Shown here: one piece after another, positions 7,193 to 15,597 of the stretch | Layout: every line of letters starts with the position of its first letter | Numbering within the stretch: position 1 is the first letter of the stretch | Origin: Deltaproteobacteria bacterium | GTDB lineage: Bacteria > Desulfobacterota > DSM-4660 > Desulfatiglandales > HGW-15 | Direction: 5' to 3' | NCBI GenBank assembly: GCA_016932235.1 | Contig: JAFGDF010000313.1 | Coordinates: forward strand, 1 to 33,123 | Length of the DNA stretch: 33,123 bases | Program-made: the position numbers and the translations under genes | Notes under the pieces: model-generated | Databases searched by the model: none | Seen by the model: only the letters and a program-made list of their open reading frames with translations | What the model was told of the DNA's origin: nothing

Positions 7193-8485
7193 ATGCGGGA
7201 CAGGGAAATGATATCTTCAGATAAACGTTCGATACGATCCATAAATGTCTGGCCTGGATATGTGGACGCCCTCTCAGCGCTTCTAATGGTGGTCATCTTT
7301 GTTGTTCTGGTGTTTACCATCGCGCAATTTTTGTTAAGTGAAGTCCTGTTCGGCAAGGAAAACGAACTGACGAAACTTCATCAAAGGGTCAACGAACTGG
7401 TCAGATTGCTTGGTCTTGAAGATCAGCGCAGCAAATCATTGCGGGCTGAGGTGATCGAGCTTTCCGGGCTGCTGAACGAACTATCCGAGGAGAGAGAATC
7501 TTTAAATTTCCGTCTTGCCGATATGACCAGCCAGTCTGAAATGGATCGGGCGAAAATCAAGGAGCAACTGCTGGTTATTGCCAGCCTGCAGCAGGACATT
7601 GATGCCCTGAGGGCTGTGCGGGAAAAACTGGAACGGCAGGTCGGGGAATTTTCCGTAGCTCTGGGGGGAAAAAATATGGAACTTGGTGCCGCCAGGGACC
7701 GTTCCAAAGCCCTGGAAACCCGGCTGGCTGATGAAATGGAGCGGACTCTGCTCTCCCAGAAACAGGTAGAACAAAGCGAAATCCGCATTCAGGCCCTATC
7801 CGCCCTCGTCGGTGAGCAGAAGCGGGCGCTGGATGAAGAGCGCCATCTGTCGGCTGATGCGAGGGCTGAGGTGGCATTGCTCAGCCAGCAGATAAACAAT
7901 ATGAAGCAGCAGCTTGATGAGATCGGTCGGGCGCTGAAAGCGGCAGAAACGGTAAAAACCGCACAGGAGGTCGAGTTAAAAGAGCTGGGAAAGCGGTTGA
8001 ATATTGTTCTTGCCCGCCAGGTGAATAAACTGGAGAAATATCAGTCGGAATTTTTCGGCAGCTTAAGGGAAATATTGGGAGAAAGCCCTTTTTTCCGGAT
8101 TTCGGGTGATCGCTTCGTGCTCCAGTCGGAGCTGCTTTTCGAGTCCGGGTCCGCAACCCTTGGTGAGGAAGGCAAACGTCATCTGGTCAAGATCGCGGAG
8201 ATTATACGGGAGCTGTCAAAAAAGATACCCCCGAACATCAACTGGATCCTGAGGATTGACGGCCATACGGACAGAGTACCGATCCATAATGAAAATTTTG
8301 CCTCAAACTGGGAGCTTTCAACGGCACGGGCCGTATCTGTCGTAAGGTTTTTAGCAGATCAGGGGATTCCTCAACAGCGTATGACAGCCGCTGGTTTCAG
8401 CAAATTTCATCCGATCGACCCTTCAGACAGCCCGGATGCCTACAAAAAGAACCGGCGTATCGAGATAAAACTCACTTCTCGATAA
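7193..8485 (+). CDS. MotB/OmpA-like peptidoglycan-binding protein with long coiled coil
   Basis: 430 residues. A short cytoplasmic tail leads into one membrane helix (about 26-48) preceded by WPGYVDALSALLMVV, where D25 sits in the place of the proton-carrying Asp of MotB/TolR. About 50-290 is a heptad-rich coiled coil dominated by Glu, Leu, Gln, Arg and Lys. The C-terminus (about 300-430) is an OmpA-like domain with DGHTDRVP (356-363), NWELSTARAVSVVRFL and NRRIEI for binding peptidoglycan. It pairs with the upstream MotA/TolQ-like protein. The start is uncertain: ATG at 7208 has the better ribosome site (AGGG). Long coiled coils between membrane and wall domains are known from related uncharacterised pairs. 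Confidence 0.82.
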   Translation: MRDREMISSDKRSIRSINVWPGYVDALSALLMVVIFVVLVFTIAQFLLSEVLFGKENELTKLHQRVNELVRLLGLEDQRSKSLRAEVIELSGLLNELSEERESLNFRLADMTSQSEMDRAKIKEQLLVIASLQQDIDALRAVREKLERQVGEFSVALGGKNMELGAARDRSKALETRLADEMERTLLSQKQVEQSEIRIQALSALVGEQKRALDEERHLSADARAEVALLSQQINNMKQQLDEIGRALKAAETVKTAQEVELKELGKRLNIVLARQVNKLEKYQSEFFGSLREILGESPFFRISGDRFVLQSELLFESGSATLGEEGKRHLVKIAEIIRELSKKIPPNINWILRIDGHTDRVPIHNENFASNWELSTARAVSVVRFLADQGIPQQRMTAAGFSKFHPIDPSDSPDAYKKNRRIEIKLTSR

Positions 8486-8536
8486 CGGAACCGGGGCAAA
8501 GGCGGCGATTTGCTCTGCTTTTCAAACATCAGGCAA

Positions 8537-9391
8537 TTAAGGCCGGCCAATATCGTTGCTGTCATAAAAGGCAGCCTGGGTACCATTACCGTGATGGGCA
8601 TTGATATCGACAATCATGACATGTTTGACACCGTAACGTCTTTGCAGGTAACGGGCTCCAAGGGCAACATTGTTAAACAAGCAGAATCCCATCGACCTGT
8701 CCGGTTCGGCATGGTGTCCCGGAGGTCGTACGCATGCAAAGCCTCGTTTGCCGTATCCGCTCCAGATCACGTCAAGAATACTAAAGACCGCTCCTACAGC
8801 CAGGAGGGCGATCTCATAGGACAGCTCACTGGTCTGAGTGTCCGGATCCAGAGTGCATAACGTTTTACCAGCAGTCGAGGCGATGCGTTCGATGTGCCCG
8901 GATGTGTGGACCCATGCAAGCTCATCGAGCTTTGCCTGGCGGGGTTCGACTTTTTGCCATTTACCGGCCAGGGCAGGGTGTTGCATGATGGCATGAAGCG
9001 CCTGAATACGCCTGGCGCTTTCCAGATGGAAAATATTTTCCAGGTGGCCGGTAAACCTGTCGCTGTAAACTACTAAAAGCGGTGGAAATATCGATGGCGA
9101 TGCCCACAACCGGCTCCATCCCGACTCTGCGGCCAGATCCAGCAGATCCGAGGCTTCGGGAAACCTATTGCGGTATTTGAATAGAAGCCGGATCGAACGC
9201 ACCGTCAGATTGCGGTACGTCCTGGATTCCAGGCACTCTCGTAAAAAAGAAAATATCATCCTGCGCTGGAATTGCGTGGCTTTTCCTTTCGAGTTTTTGT
9301 GCAACCGTTTAATCTGCGCTTCGATCATGTCGCCCACCTCGGTAAGCAACTCGGCGCCTGTCCCAAAAAAATGAAACCTATGGATCTCCAA
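8537..9391 (-). pseudogene. Histone-deacetylase-family protein, C-terminally truncated
   Basis: 284 residues. Residues from about 105 on follow the HDAC/acetoin-utilisation fold: VYSDRFTGHLENIFHLES (usual HPE reads HLE), VRPPGHHAEPD (221-231), GFCLFNNVA and DINAHHGNGTQAAFYD (262-277). The protein then ends in NDIGRP-stop, well short of the full roughly 300-residue domain, so the later metal-binding Asp and the GGY active-site segment are missing. It should be catalytically dead. The first 100 residues are a basic, helical extension I do not recognise. The TTG start at 9391 is weak; ATG at 9328 is an alternative. It converges on the OmpA-like gene, 51 bp away, suggesting a deletion at that junction. 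Confidence 0.75.
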
Positions 9392-9786
9392 AATGCGTGT
9401 AAACTGAAATGTGATATAAATTCGAAGGCGTGAAATTTTCAGATGACATGTGGATGACGCTGCGGGGGGAAATCAATCTCTGTCAGCCCGCACAAAATAA
9501 TGGATATTTTTAAACAGAATTTTGTGCATTCCATTGGCCTGAAATGCCTTTTATTTTTTAAAAATAGAGAACGAAATCCACAAAATCCATACCTATAAAT
9601 ACTCTTTGAATACCAAAGATTCAATAAATACTTTGGTACATTAATTGTAATGAGTTGAAGTTGAATAGATTAAGTCTAAGAAAGAAAAAGAAAAAAGATC
9701 AGAAAACCACCTTACTGTGGATAATAATTAATACTTAAACCCATTAGATGCTTGCTGCATGATACAGCGGTGAGGAGGGAGATCTT
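9392..9786. other. AT-rich intergenic stretch, no gene seen
   Basis: About 395 bp between the truncated HDAC-family gene and the lysozyme gene. No credible ORF or RNA gene is seen. It contains a small perfect hairpin, TACCAAAG at 9611-9618 paired with CTTTGGTA at 9631-9638, and an A/G-rich tract around 9678-9706. GAGGAGGGA at 9772-9780 is the ribosome site of the next gene. No promoter is convincing. Confidence 0.5.
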
Positions 9787-10341
9787 ATGGCTGAATTTGA
9801 GCCATGTTATGAGAAAGTGATCCGGTTGGAAGGCGGTTATTCGATTCATCATGTAGCCGGAGATCGAGGCGGAATGACCTATGCCGGTATAGCGAGAAAT
9901 GAGCAACCAAGATGGGCCGGATGGAGAAAAATTGACGCAAATGCGGATGACGCGGAATTAATCGATATGGTCCGTATTTTTTACAGGGAAAAATTTTGGG
10001 ATAGGATACTTGGAGACCAGATAGAAAGCCAGATGGTTGCTTACCAGATATTTGAGTTCAGTGTTAACGCCGGTATAAAAGCAGCGGTCAGGATCGCTCA
10101 GAAGGTTATCGGATCAAGGCCTGATGGCATATTTGGTCCAAAAACACTGGAAAGGCTCAACGAAACCACCAGGGATGAGAAAGAGGCGAGGGTCTTCATT
10201 CTCACCTACAGCCTTTTCAAAATCTTTAGATATAAGGATATATGCCTCCATGATGTGCGTCGAAAGTCGGACAGGATTGTGAGCAATGAAAAATTTCTTT
10301 GCGGATGGATAAACAGGGTCCAGAAAGGACTTCAAATATGA
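9787..10341 (+). CDS. Glycoside hydrolase family 108 N-acetylmuramidase-like lysozyme
   Basis: 184 residues. The N-terminus has the GH108 active-site signature LEGGYSIHHVAGDRGGMTYAG (in 14-34), with the catalytic Glu at E15, followed by the WAGWR and YREKFWD segments. The C-terminal part (about 90-184) with VIGSRPDGIFGPKTLERLN fits the peptidoglycan-binding domain usually fused to it. Such enzymes cut the glycan backbone and occur as phage endolysins or in TtsA-type protein release. There is no signal peptide, and no holin, spanin or phage structural gene is adjacent. It may be a phage remnant or a domesticated muramidase. A strong GAGGAGG site precedes the ATG. recA follows 98 bp later. Confidence 0.87.
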   Translation: MAEFEPCYEKVIRLEGGYSIHHVAGDRGGMTYAGIARNEQPRWAGWRKIDANADDAELIDMVRIFYREKFWDRILGDQIESQMVAYQIFEFSVNAGIKAAVRIAQKVIGSRPDGIFGPKTLERLNETTRDEKEARVFILTYSLFKIFRYKDICLHDVRRKSDRIVSNEKFLCGWINRVQKGLQI

Positions 10342-10439
10342 ATTTGCCGCTTGAAATTTCTTTAACAATCAGGGAATATATCATCCTTATATGCATGGGG
10401 GTGTAACTTTTCATCCTAAATAAAACAGGGGGTATTGGC

Positions 10440-11495
10440 ATGGCAGATATCATGGACAGGGAAAAAGCGGTTGATCAGGCCATTTCGCAGATAGAGAAAC
10501 AATTCGGCAAGGGTTCCATAATGAAACTAGGAGATGGTATTGTTGTTAAAATACCTGCCATTTCAACTGGATCGCTCGCATTGGATTTGGCTCTTGGTAT
10601 AGGGGGTGTGCCGAGAGGAAGAGTTGTTGAAATATTTGGACCGGAATCATCCGGTAAGACCACGCTGGCGCTTCATATTGCCGCCGAGGCACAAACAGCC
10701 GGCGGAATGGTCGCATTTATCGATGCAGAACATGCGCTTGATATGAATTATGCAAGAAATTTAGGCGTGGATGTGGAAAATCTTCTTGTATCCCAGCCCG
10801 ATACAGGGGAACAGGCGCTGGATATCGCGGAGATACTTGTCAGAAGCGGCGCGATCGATTTGCTTGTGATCGACTCGGTTGCGGCTCTTGTGCCCAGGGC
10901 GGAGATCGAGGGGGATATGGGAGATCAGCATATGGGTTTGCAGGCGAGACTGATGTCACAGGCACTGAGAAAATTGACGGCGACTATAAGCAAATCAAAA
11001 ACCTGTGTCATATTTATCAACCAGATAAGGATGAAGATAGGGATAATGTTCGGAAGCCCTGAAACCACAACCGGCGGGAACGCACTGAAATTTTATGCCA
11101 GCCAGAGATTGGATATACGAAGGGTGGGGGCGATAAAGGAAGGCAATGATGTAATCGGAAACAGGACAAGGGTTAAGGTGGTAAAGAACAAGATATCACC
11201 GCCTTTCAAGGAGGCGGAATTCGATATAATCTATGGAAAAGGTATCTCTAAAGAAGGAGATATCCTTGATCTGGGCGTTGCGTTCGGCATTGTTGAAAAG
11301 AGCGGAGCGTGGTATTCATTTGATAACGAGAGGATCGGTCAGGGGAGAGAAAACGTTAAAAGTTTTCTCGCTGAAAATATCGATATAAGGGACCGTATCG
11401 CGGGCCTGATACTTGAAAAAACCGGGCTTAAAGAACAGGTAAAAGAAGAGAATAATACAGAGGAAAAGGAAGGAAGAAACACACATATTCAATAA
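10440..11495 (+). CDS. recA: RecA recombinase
   Basis: 351 residues, full length. Walker A GPESSGKT is at 67-74, the Walker B strand LLVIDS starts at 141, and the DNA-binding loop 2 region [15 protein letters not shown] spans 204-218. RecA forms ATP-dependent filaments on single-stranded DNA for homologous recombination and stimulates LexA self-cleavage. The C-terminal tail is acidic and charged ([12 protein letters not shown]), as usual. A GGGGG ribosome site lies about ten bases before the ATG. I see no gammaproteobacterial-type LexA box (CTG-N10-CAG) in the 98 bp upstream, so SOS control is not shown. recX is not present downstream; an inverted-repeat element and then alaS follow. Confidence 0.98.
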   Translation: MADIMDREKAVDQAISQIEKQFGKGSIMKLGDGIVVKIPAISTGSLALDLALGIGGVPRGRVVEIFGPESSGKTTLALHIAAEAQTAGGMVAFIDAEHALDMNYARNLGVDVENLLVSQPDTGEQALDIAEILVRSGAIDLLVIDSVAALVPRAEIEGDMGDQHMGLQARLMSQALRKLTATISKSKTCVIFINQIRMKIGIMFGSPETTTGGNALKFYASQRLDIRRVGAIKEGNDVIGNRTRVKVVKNKISPPFKEAEFDIIYGKGISKEGDILDLGVAFGIVEKSGAWYSFDNERIGQGRENVKSFLAENIDIRDRIAGLILEKTGLKEQVKEENNTEEKEGRNTHIQ

Positions 11496-11516
11496 TGTCT
11501 GTATCTGAACGGTAAT

Positions 11517-11734
11517 GGGCCGGGGGATCTCTTTTCAGGTCCTCCGGCCAAATGCCTCATGTGCCGGTAACCGCCCCCATCCAGGGAAACAGGGCGACTG
11601 AGAACAGGCACAAAAGAAAATTGTATTTCATGGAGCCATACTTCGTGGGGCGCCCTCAATGGGCGCAGTAGATAGGTGCCGTTCCAGGAACTGAGGGGAA
11701 ATGGCGGAGAACCTGAAAAGAGATCCCCCGGCCC
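11517..11734. repeat. 218-bp non-coding element with perfect 24-bp terminal inverted repeats
   Basis: Bases 11517-11540 are the exact reverse complement of 11711-11734 (ends GGGCCGGGGGATC and GATCCCCCGGCCC). Complementarity continues imperfectly inward for perhaps 15 bases. The interior contains more hairpins, for example GCGCCC-TCAAT-GGGCGC near 11650. It is GC-richer than the coding sequence around it. It occupies most of the recA-alaS gap (11496-11838). It could be a MITE-like element or a structured RNA closed by a long helix; there is no U-run after it, so it is not a simple terminator. An 86-codon minus-strand ORF across it looks like chance. Confidence 0.7.
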
Positions 11735-11838
11735 TTCAGGGTGCAGCAATAACTGTAATTTCCTGCCAGGACAAAGATTAAGTATTAATGATAAGATGAT
11801 GATAATAAATACATGTTATGTAGTCAGGGATTTAATAG

Positions 11839-14478
11839 ATGGATCATAAAGAAATAAGAAGGACATTTTTAGATTTTTTTAAGAAGCATGGACATGAGAT
11901 CGTCGCCAGTTCATCGCTTATTCCGAGGGATGACCCGACACTGCTGTTTACAAATGCGGGCATGGTTCAGTTCAAATCCCTTTTTCTGGGCCAAGCGAAA
12001 AGAGGCTATACAAGAGCAGCGACTTCGCAGAAGTGCGTACGCGCGGGCGGCAAACATAATGACCTGGAGAATGTCGGTTATACCTCAAGACATCATACCT
12101 TTTTCGAGATGCTGGGGAACTTTTCATTTGGCGATTACTTTAAGAAGGAAGCGATAACGTGGGCGTGGGAACTTCTTACGGAGGTGTATGGGCTTCCCGC
12201 TGATAAACTATGGGTCTCCGTCTATAAAAAGGATGACGAGGCTTATGAGATCTGGGAGAAGGTGATAGGCGTTCCGGTTGAAAGGATAGCCAGGCTGGGA
12301 GAAAAGGACAATTTCTGGGCAATGGGCGATACCGGTCCCTGCGGGCCGTGTTCGGAGGTTCACGTTGATCAGGGAGAGTCAATAGGGTGTGGGAGGCTTG
12401 ATTGCAATCTCGAATGTGAATGCGACAGATTTCTTGAAATCTGGAACCTGGTATTCACCCAATTTGATCGCGATATCCACGGAAGACTTAACACTTTGCC
12501 TAACCCTAATATTGATACGGGCATGGGATTGGAGAGGATAGCTGCTGTTGTCCAGGGGAAACATTCGAACTACGACACTGATCTTTTCAGGGATATTATC
12601 AGCCGTATGGAAGACATATCTGGCAAGAAGTACGGGGATAATCCAAAACATGACCTCTCCTTCCGGGTAATATCCGATCATGCCCGTGCTGCGGCATTTT
12701 TGATTGGAGACGGGATTATGCCTTCAAATGAAGGACGGGGTTATGTTTTAAGAAGAATTATCAGGAGAGCAATTCGTTACGGCCAGGTTCTAGGAGAGGA
12801 GGGTGTCTTTTTTCACAGAGTCGCGGACAAGGTGATAGATATTATGGGAGATGTATACCCGGAACTCCAGAGATCGAGATCCTTTATACAGGGCGTGATC
12901 AGCAACGAAGAAAAAAGATTTGAGGATACCCTGTATTACGGAATGAAGATTTTAAGAGAGGAGATAGACAGTCTCAAGTCGGATAATATCAAAACGATTC
13001 CCGGCGCCCTGGCCTTCAAGCTTTATGACACATACGGCCTGTCGATGGATATCCTTCAGGATGTCGCCAGAGAGGAAAGCCTCGATGTCGATACGGAAGG
13101 GTATGAAAAGTCAATGAAGGGGCAGAAAGATCAGTCACGGGTATCATGGAAGGGAAGTGGGGAGGAAGAGATTCCGGAAGCATACCGTAATATAACGGCA
13201 AAGGGTTTTAGGAATCTTTTTGTCGGATATCATGACCTTTTCACAAATTCAAGAGTTGAATATATCTTTAAAGATGGAGAAAGTGTCCAAAATGCGGTGG
13301 AGGGCGATCATGTAGAGATTATACTTGATAAGACCTCGTTCTACGGGGAGGGCGGAGGCCAGGTGGGAGATACCGGCATTTTTCTGGGTGAAGGTCTGGA
13401 GATCGCTGTATCGGATGCGGTTAAATATGGCGACCTCATTGTCCATTCTTGCAGGGTTGAAAAGGGCAGTGTTTCCGTTGGAGATATTCTGGAAGGCCGA
13501 GTTGACGAGGCACGAAGAAAGGCTATCGCGTCCAATCATACAACCACACATCTCCTTCATAAAGCGCTCAGGGAGATCCTTGGGGATCATGTTAAACAGG
13601 CCGGCTCGCTTGTATCACCGGAAAGGTTGAGGTTTGATTTCAGTCACTTCGCCCAGGTTGATCAGAAAAAGCTGCGCGAGGTGGAGACCCTTGTTAACCA
13701 TCATATAAGGAAGAATCTGCGGGTTTCCACCAGGGAGATGGCAATGGAAGACGCCCTGAAAACAGGAGCCATGGCGATTTTCGAAGAGAGGTATGGCGAG
13801 AAAGTAAGGCTTGTCAGCATTGAAGACGTCAGCAAGGAACTATGTGGAGGAACCCATTCCGATAGAACAGGAGACATCGGCCTTTTCAAGATAATAAGCG
13901 AGAGTGCGGTAGGCGCAAATCTCCGAAGAATTGAGGCTTTGACCGGAGGCGCTGCGATCGAATACATCCAAAGGCAGGGTCAGGAGTTAAGTGAAGCAGC
14001 GAGGCGTCTGAAGGTGTCGGTTGATCAGGTAAATGACAAAATTGACAAGACGCTCAAGGATCTCAAGGACAAGGAGAGGGAAGTAGAGTCACTCAAGGCT
14101 AAACTCCTTTCCAGAGAGTCAGGAGATCTTCTTGAGGGCATGGAGGAAGTTGATGGTATTCAGATCCTTGCCCGTGAAATCGAGGCTGATTCCCCCAGAG
14201 ATCTACGTGAATATGCAGACAGGATAAGAGACAGGATTCGGTCGGGAATTATTGTGCTCGGATCGAAAAACGGGGATAAGGTTATGCTGATCAGCCTGGT
14301 GACCGGTGATCTACTGGACAGGTTCAAGGCCGGAGATATTATTAGAAAGCTTTCACTGGTGGTCGGAGGAAAAGGAGGGGGTCGGCCTGATATGGCACAG
14401 GGCGGAGGGAATCGGCCGGAGAAACTGGCCCAGGCCCTGAAGGCTGTCCCGGATATTATCAGAACAACGGCCGGGTAA
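11839..14478 (+). CDS. alaS: Alanyl-tRNA synthetase
   Basis: 879 residues, full length, charging tRNA-Ala. Visible parts: the class II catalytic domain with TRHHTFFEMLGNFSFGDYFK and NIDTGMGLERIAAV; the editing domain zinc site, HTTTHLLH (near 567) and CGGTHSDRTGDIG (near 670); a coiled-coil linker (KIDKTLKDLKDKEREVESLK); and the C-terminal C-Ala domain with GGKGGGRPDMAQGGG. No motif appears damaged. The ribosome site is weak and no clear promoter is seen in the 100 bp between the inverted-repeat element and the ATG. It converges on bamD with only 8 bp between stops and no terminator between them. Confidence 0.98.
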   Translation: MDHKEIRRTFLDFFKKHGHEIVASSSLIPRDDPTLLFTNAGMVQFKSLFLGQAKRGYTRAATSQKCVRAGGKHNDLENVGYTSRHHTFFEMLGNFSFGDYFKKEAITWAWELLTEVYGLPADKLWVSVYKKDDEAYEIWEKVIGVPVERIARLGEKDNFWAMGDTGPCGPCSEVHVDQGESIGCGRLDCNLECECDRFLEIWNLVFTQFDRDIHGRLNTLPNPNIDTGMGLERIAAVVQGKHSNYDTDLFRDIISRMEDISGKKYGDNPKHDLSFRVISDHARAAAFLIGDGIMPSNEGRGYVLRRIIRRAIRYGQVLGEEGVFFHRVADKVIDIMGDVYPELQRSRSFIQGVISNEEKRFEDTLYYGMKILREEIDSLKSDNIKTIPGALAFKLYDTYGLSMDILQDVAREESLDVDTEGYEKSMKGQKDQSRVSWKGSGEEEIPEAYRNITAKGFRNLFVGYHDLFTNSRVEYIFKDGESVQNAVEGDHVEIILDKTSFYGEGGGQVGDTGIFLGEGLEIAVSDAVKYGDLIVHSCRVEKGSVSVGDILEGRVDEARRKAIASNHTTTHLLHKALREILGDHVKQAGSLVSPERLRFDFSHFAQVDQKKLREVETLVNHHIRKNLRVSTREMAMEDALKTGAMAIFEERYGEKVRLVSIEDVSKELCGGTHSDRTGDIGLFKIISESAVGANLRRIEALTGGAAIEYIQRQGQELSEAARRLKVSVDQVNDKIDKTLKDLKDKEREVESLKAKLLSRESGDLLEGMEEVDGIQILAREIEADSPRDLREYADRIRDRIRSGIIVLGSKNGDKVMLISLVTGDLLDRFKAGDIIRKLSLVVGGKGGGRPDMAQGGGNRPEKLAQALKAVPDIIRTTAG

Positions 14479-14486
14479 TCTTAGCC

Positions 14487-15188
14487 CTATGATTCAGATT
14501 CAGGTGGAGGATTATCCACTGTCTCAGACAGCCTTTCTTTACATAAACTGATATATTCAAGGGCGTGGTGGTATTGACCCATATCAGGATAATTCATGAT
14601 GAGGTAAAGAAAACGATCCATGGCCGCCTTGTATTTTCCCTTTCTGAAATAAAAGCGGCCCACGTACAATTCATATTCCGCCAGAAATATCAAGCATTCT
14701 CTGATATTACGCCGCGCCTTGTTAGCGTGAGGATCTTTTGGAAACCTTTTTATAAGTCTTTCAAATTCATCTTTCGCGCTTAGAGTATGAGTCTGCTCCC
14801 TGTCGATACTCTCAATCTGCCTGAAATGAGACATCCCTTTCTGATAGATGGCGTAAGGTATGTTTTTATCCCTGGGATGCATCCTTTCGTATTCATCATA
14901 CGCGTTATATGCGGAATCGTAATCACCTTTTTTAAAATATGCGTCCCCTACCTTTAATTCAGCTTCGATCGCATAACGGCTGTAAGGATACCTGTCCTTT
15001 ACTTCCTGGAATTTCTCAATGGCGTTCTTATAATTCCCACTATCTACATCCTTCATCCCTTCGGACATCAATTCTTCGGGAAGCATCTCTGTTTCACCTT
15101 TCCCGAAGAACTGATCGTAAAGGGCGCACCCATTAGAAAGAAAAAGGAGAAAAATTCCTAAAAAAATAAATCTGGTAGATGTTTTCAT
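14487..15188 (-). CDS. bamD: Outer-membrane assembly lipoprotein BamD
   Basis: 233 residues. The lipoprotein signal is FIFLGIFLLFLSNGC with the acylated Cys at 21. The mature part is a row of TPR-like helical repeats (EGMKDVDSGNYKNAIEKFQE, VGDAYFKKGDYDSAYNAYDE, ELYVGRFYFRKGKYKAAMDR), each with the small/large pattern of TPRs. BamD is the essential periplasm-facing lipoprotein of the BAM complex that folds outer-membrane beta-barrels; its presence shows a diderm organism. The gene starts 9 bp after the trxA stop and is probably read from the trxA promoter. Its ribosome site is poor, suggesting coupling to trxA. Confidence 0.9.
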   Translation of the reverse strand: MKTSTRFIFLGIFLLFLSNGCALYDQFFGKGETEMLPEELMSEGMKDVDSGNYKNAIEKFQEVKDRYPYSRYAIEAELKVGDAYFKKGDYDSAYNAYDEYERMHPRDKNIPYAIYQKGMSHFRQIESIDREQTHTLSAKDEFERLIKRFPKDPHANKARRNIRECLIFLAEYELYVGRFYFRKGKYKAAMDRFLYLIMNYPDMGQYHHALEYISLCKERLSETVDNPPPESES

Positions 15189-15197
15189 TTTATTTAT

Positions 15198-15521
15198 CTA
15201 AAGCAGCTTTTTCAGCTCTTCTTCTATTGAACTCTTGGGCTGGGCTCCTATGATCGTATTGATTACCTCTCCGCCTTTAAAAAAGATAAGCGTGGGAATA
15301 TTTCTAATACCGAATTTGGCAGGTGTCTCCCTGTTCTGATCAACATCCATCTGTGCCACTTTGATTTTTCCTTTGTACTCTTCGGCCAATTCTTCCACAA
15401 CAGGACCCACCATTTTGCACGGTCCGCACCATTCGGCCCAGAAATCAACTATAGCGGGTATGTCGGAATTTATGATTTCAGATTCAAAAGTACCATCGGA
15501 AACCTGTAAAATGTCTCTCAT
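15198..15521 (-). CDS. trxA: Thioredoxin
   Basis: 107 residues with the classic redox site WCGPC at 31-35 within VDFWAEWCGPCKMVGP, followed by AQMDVDQN, the cis-Pro segment GIRNIPTLIFFKGG, and a typical C-terminal helix. It is the reduced-dithiol donor for ribonucleotide reductase, peroxiredoxins and other enzymes, and would be recharged by the TrxB encoded next to it. AAAGGAGA sits just before the ATG. A TTGACA-N17-TAATCA promoter lies in the 76-bp gap to trxB, so trxA-bamD can be transcribed separately as well as by readthrough from trxB. Confidence 0.97.
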   Translation of the reverse strand: MRDILQVSDGTFESEIINSDIPAIVDFWAEWCGPCKMVGPVVEELAEEYKGKIKVAQMDVDQNRETPAKFGIRNIPTLIFFKGGEVINTIIGAQPKSSIEEELKKLL

Positions 15522-15556
15522 AATTGTCTCCTTTCAATTAATATGTCAGAAAGGCT

Positions 15557-15585
15557 TGATTAGCATGGGCTATTAATTTTGTCAA
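15557..15585 (-). promoter_or_regulatory. Predicted sigma-70 type promoter for trxA-bamD
   Basis: On the minus strand TTGACA (15585 to 15580), a 17-bp spacer, and TAATCA (15562 to 15557). The -35 is perfect; the -10 is a weaker match. It lies about 36 bp before the trxA start. Confidence 0.55.
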
Positions 15586-15597
15586 TATAAAGAGGAC

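Noticed and set aside
6325..8485. Zorya-type antiphage system (ZorA/ZorB)
   Set aside because: ZorA has a long cytoplasmic tail and ZorB is short; here the lengths are reversed, with the coiled coil on the MotB-like partner, and no ZorC/D/E helicase or nuclease follows.
10342..10439. LexA box upstream of recA
   Set aside because: No CTG-N10-CAG or other convincing palindrome is visible; a lineage-specific LexA motif could be missed.
11489..11749. 86-codon minus-strand ORF between recA and alaS
   Set aside because: It is contained in the inverted-repeat element, has no ribosome site, and its composition (Pro, Ser, Arg, Gly) is that of a GC-rich chance frame.
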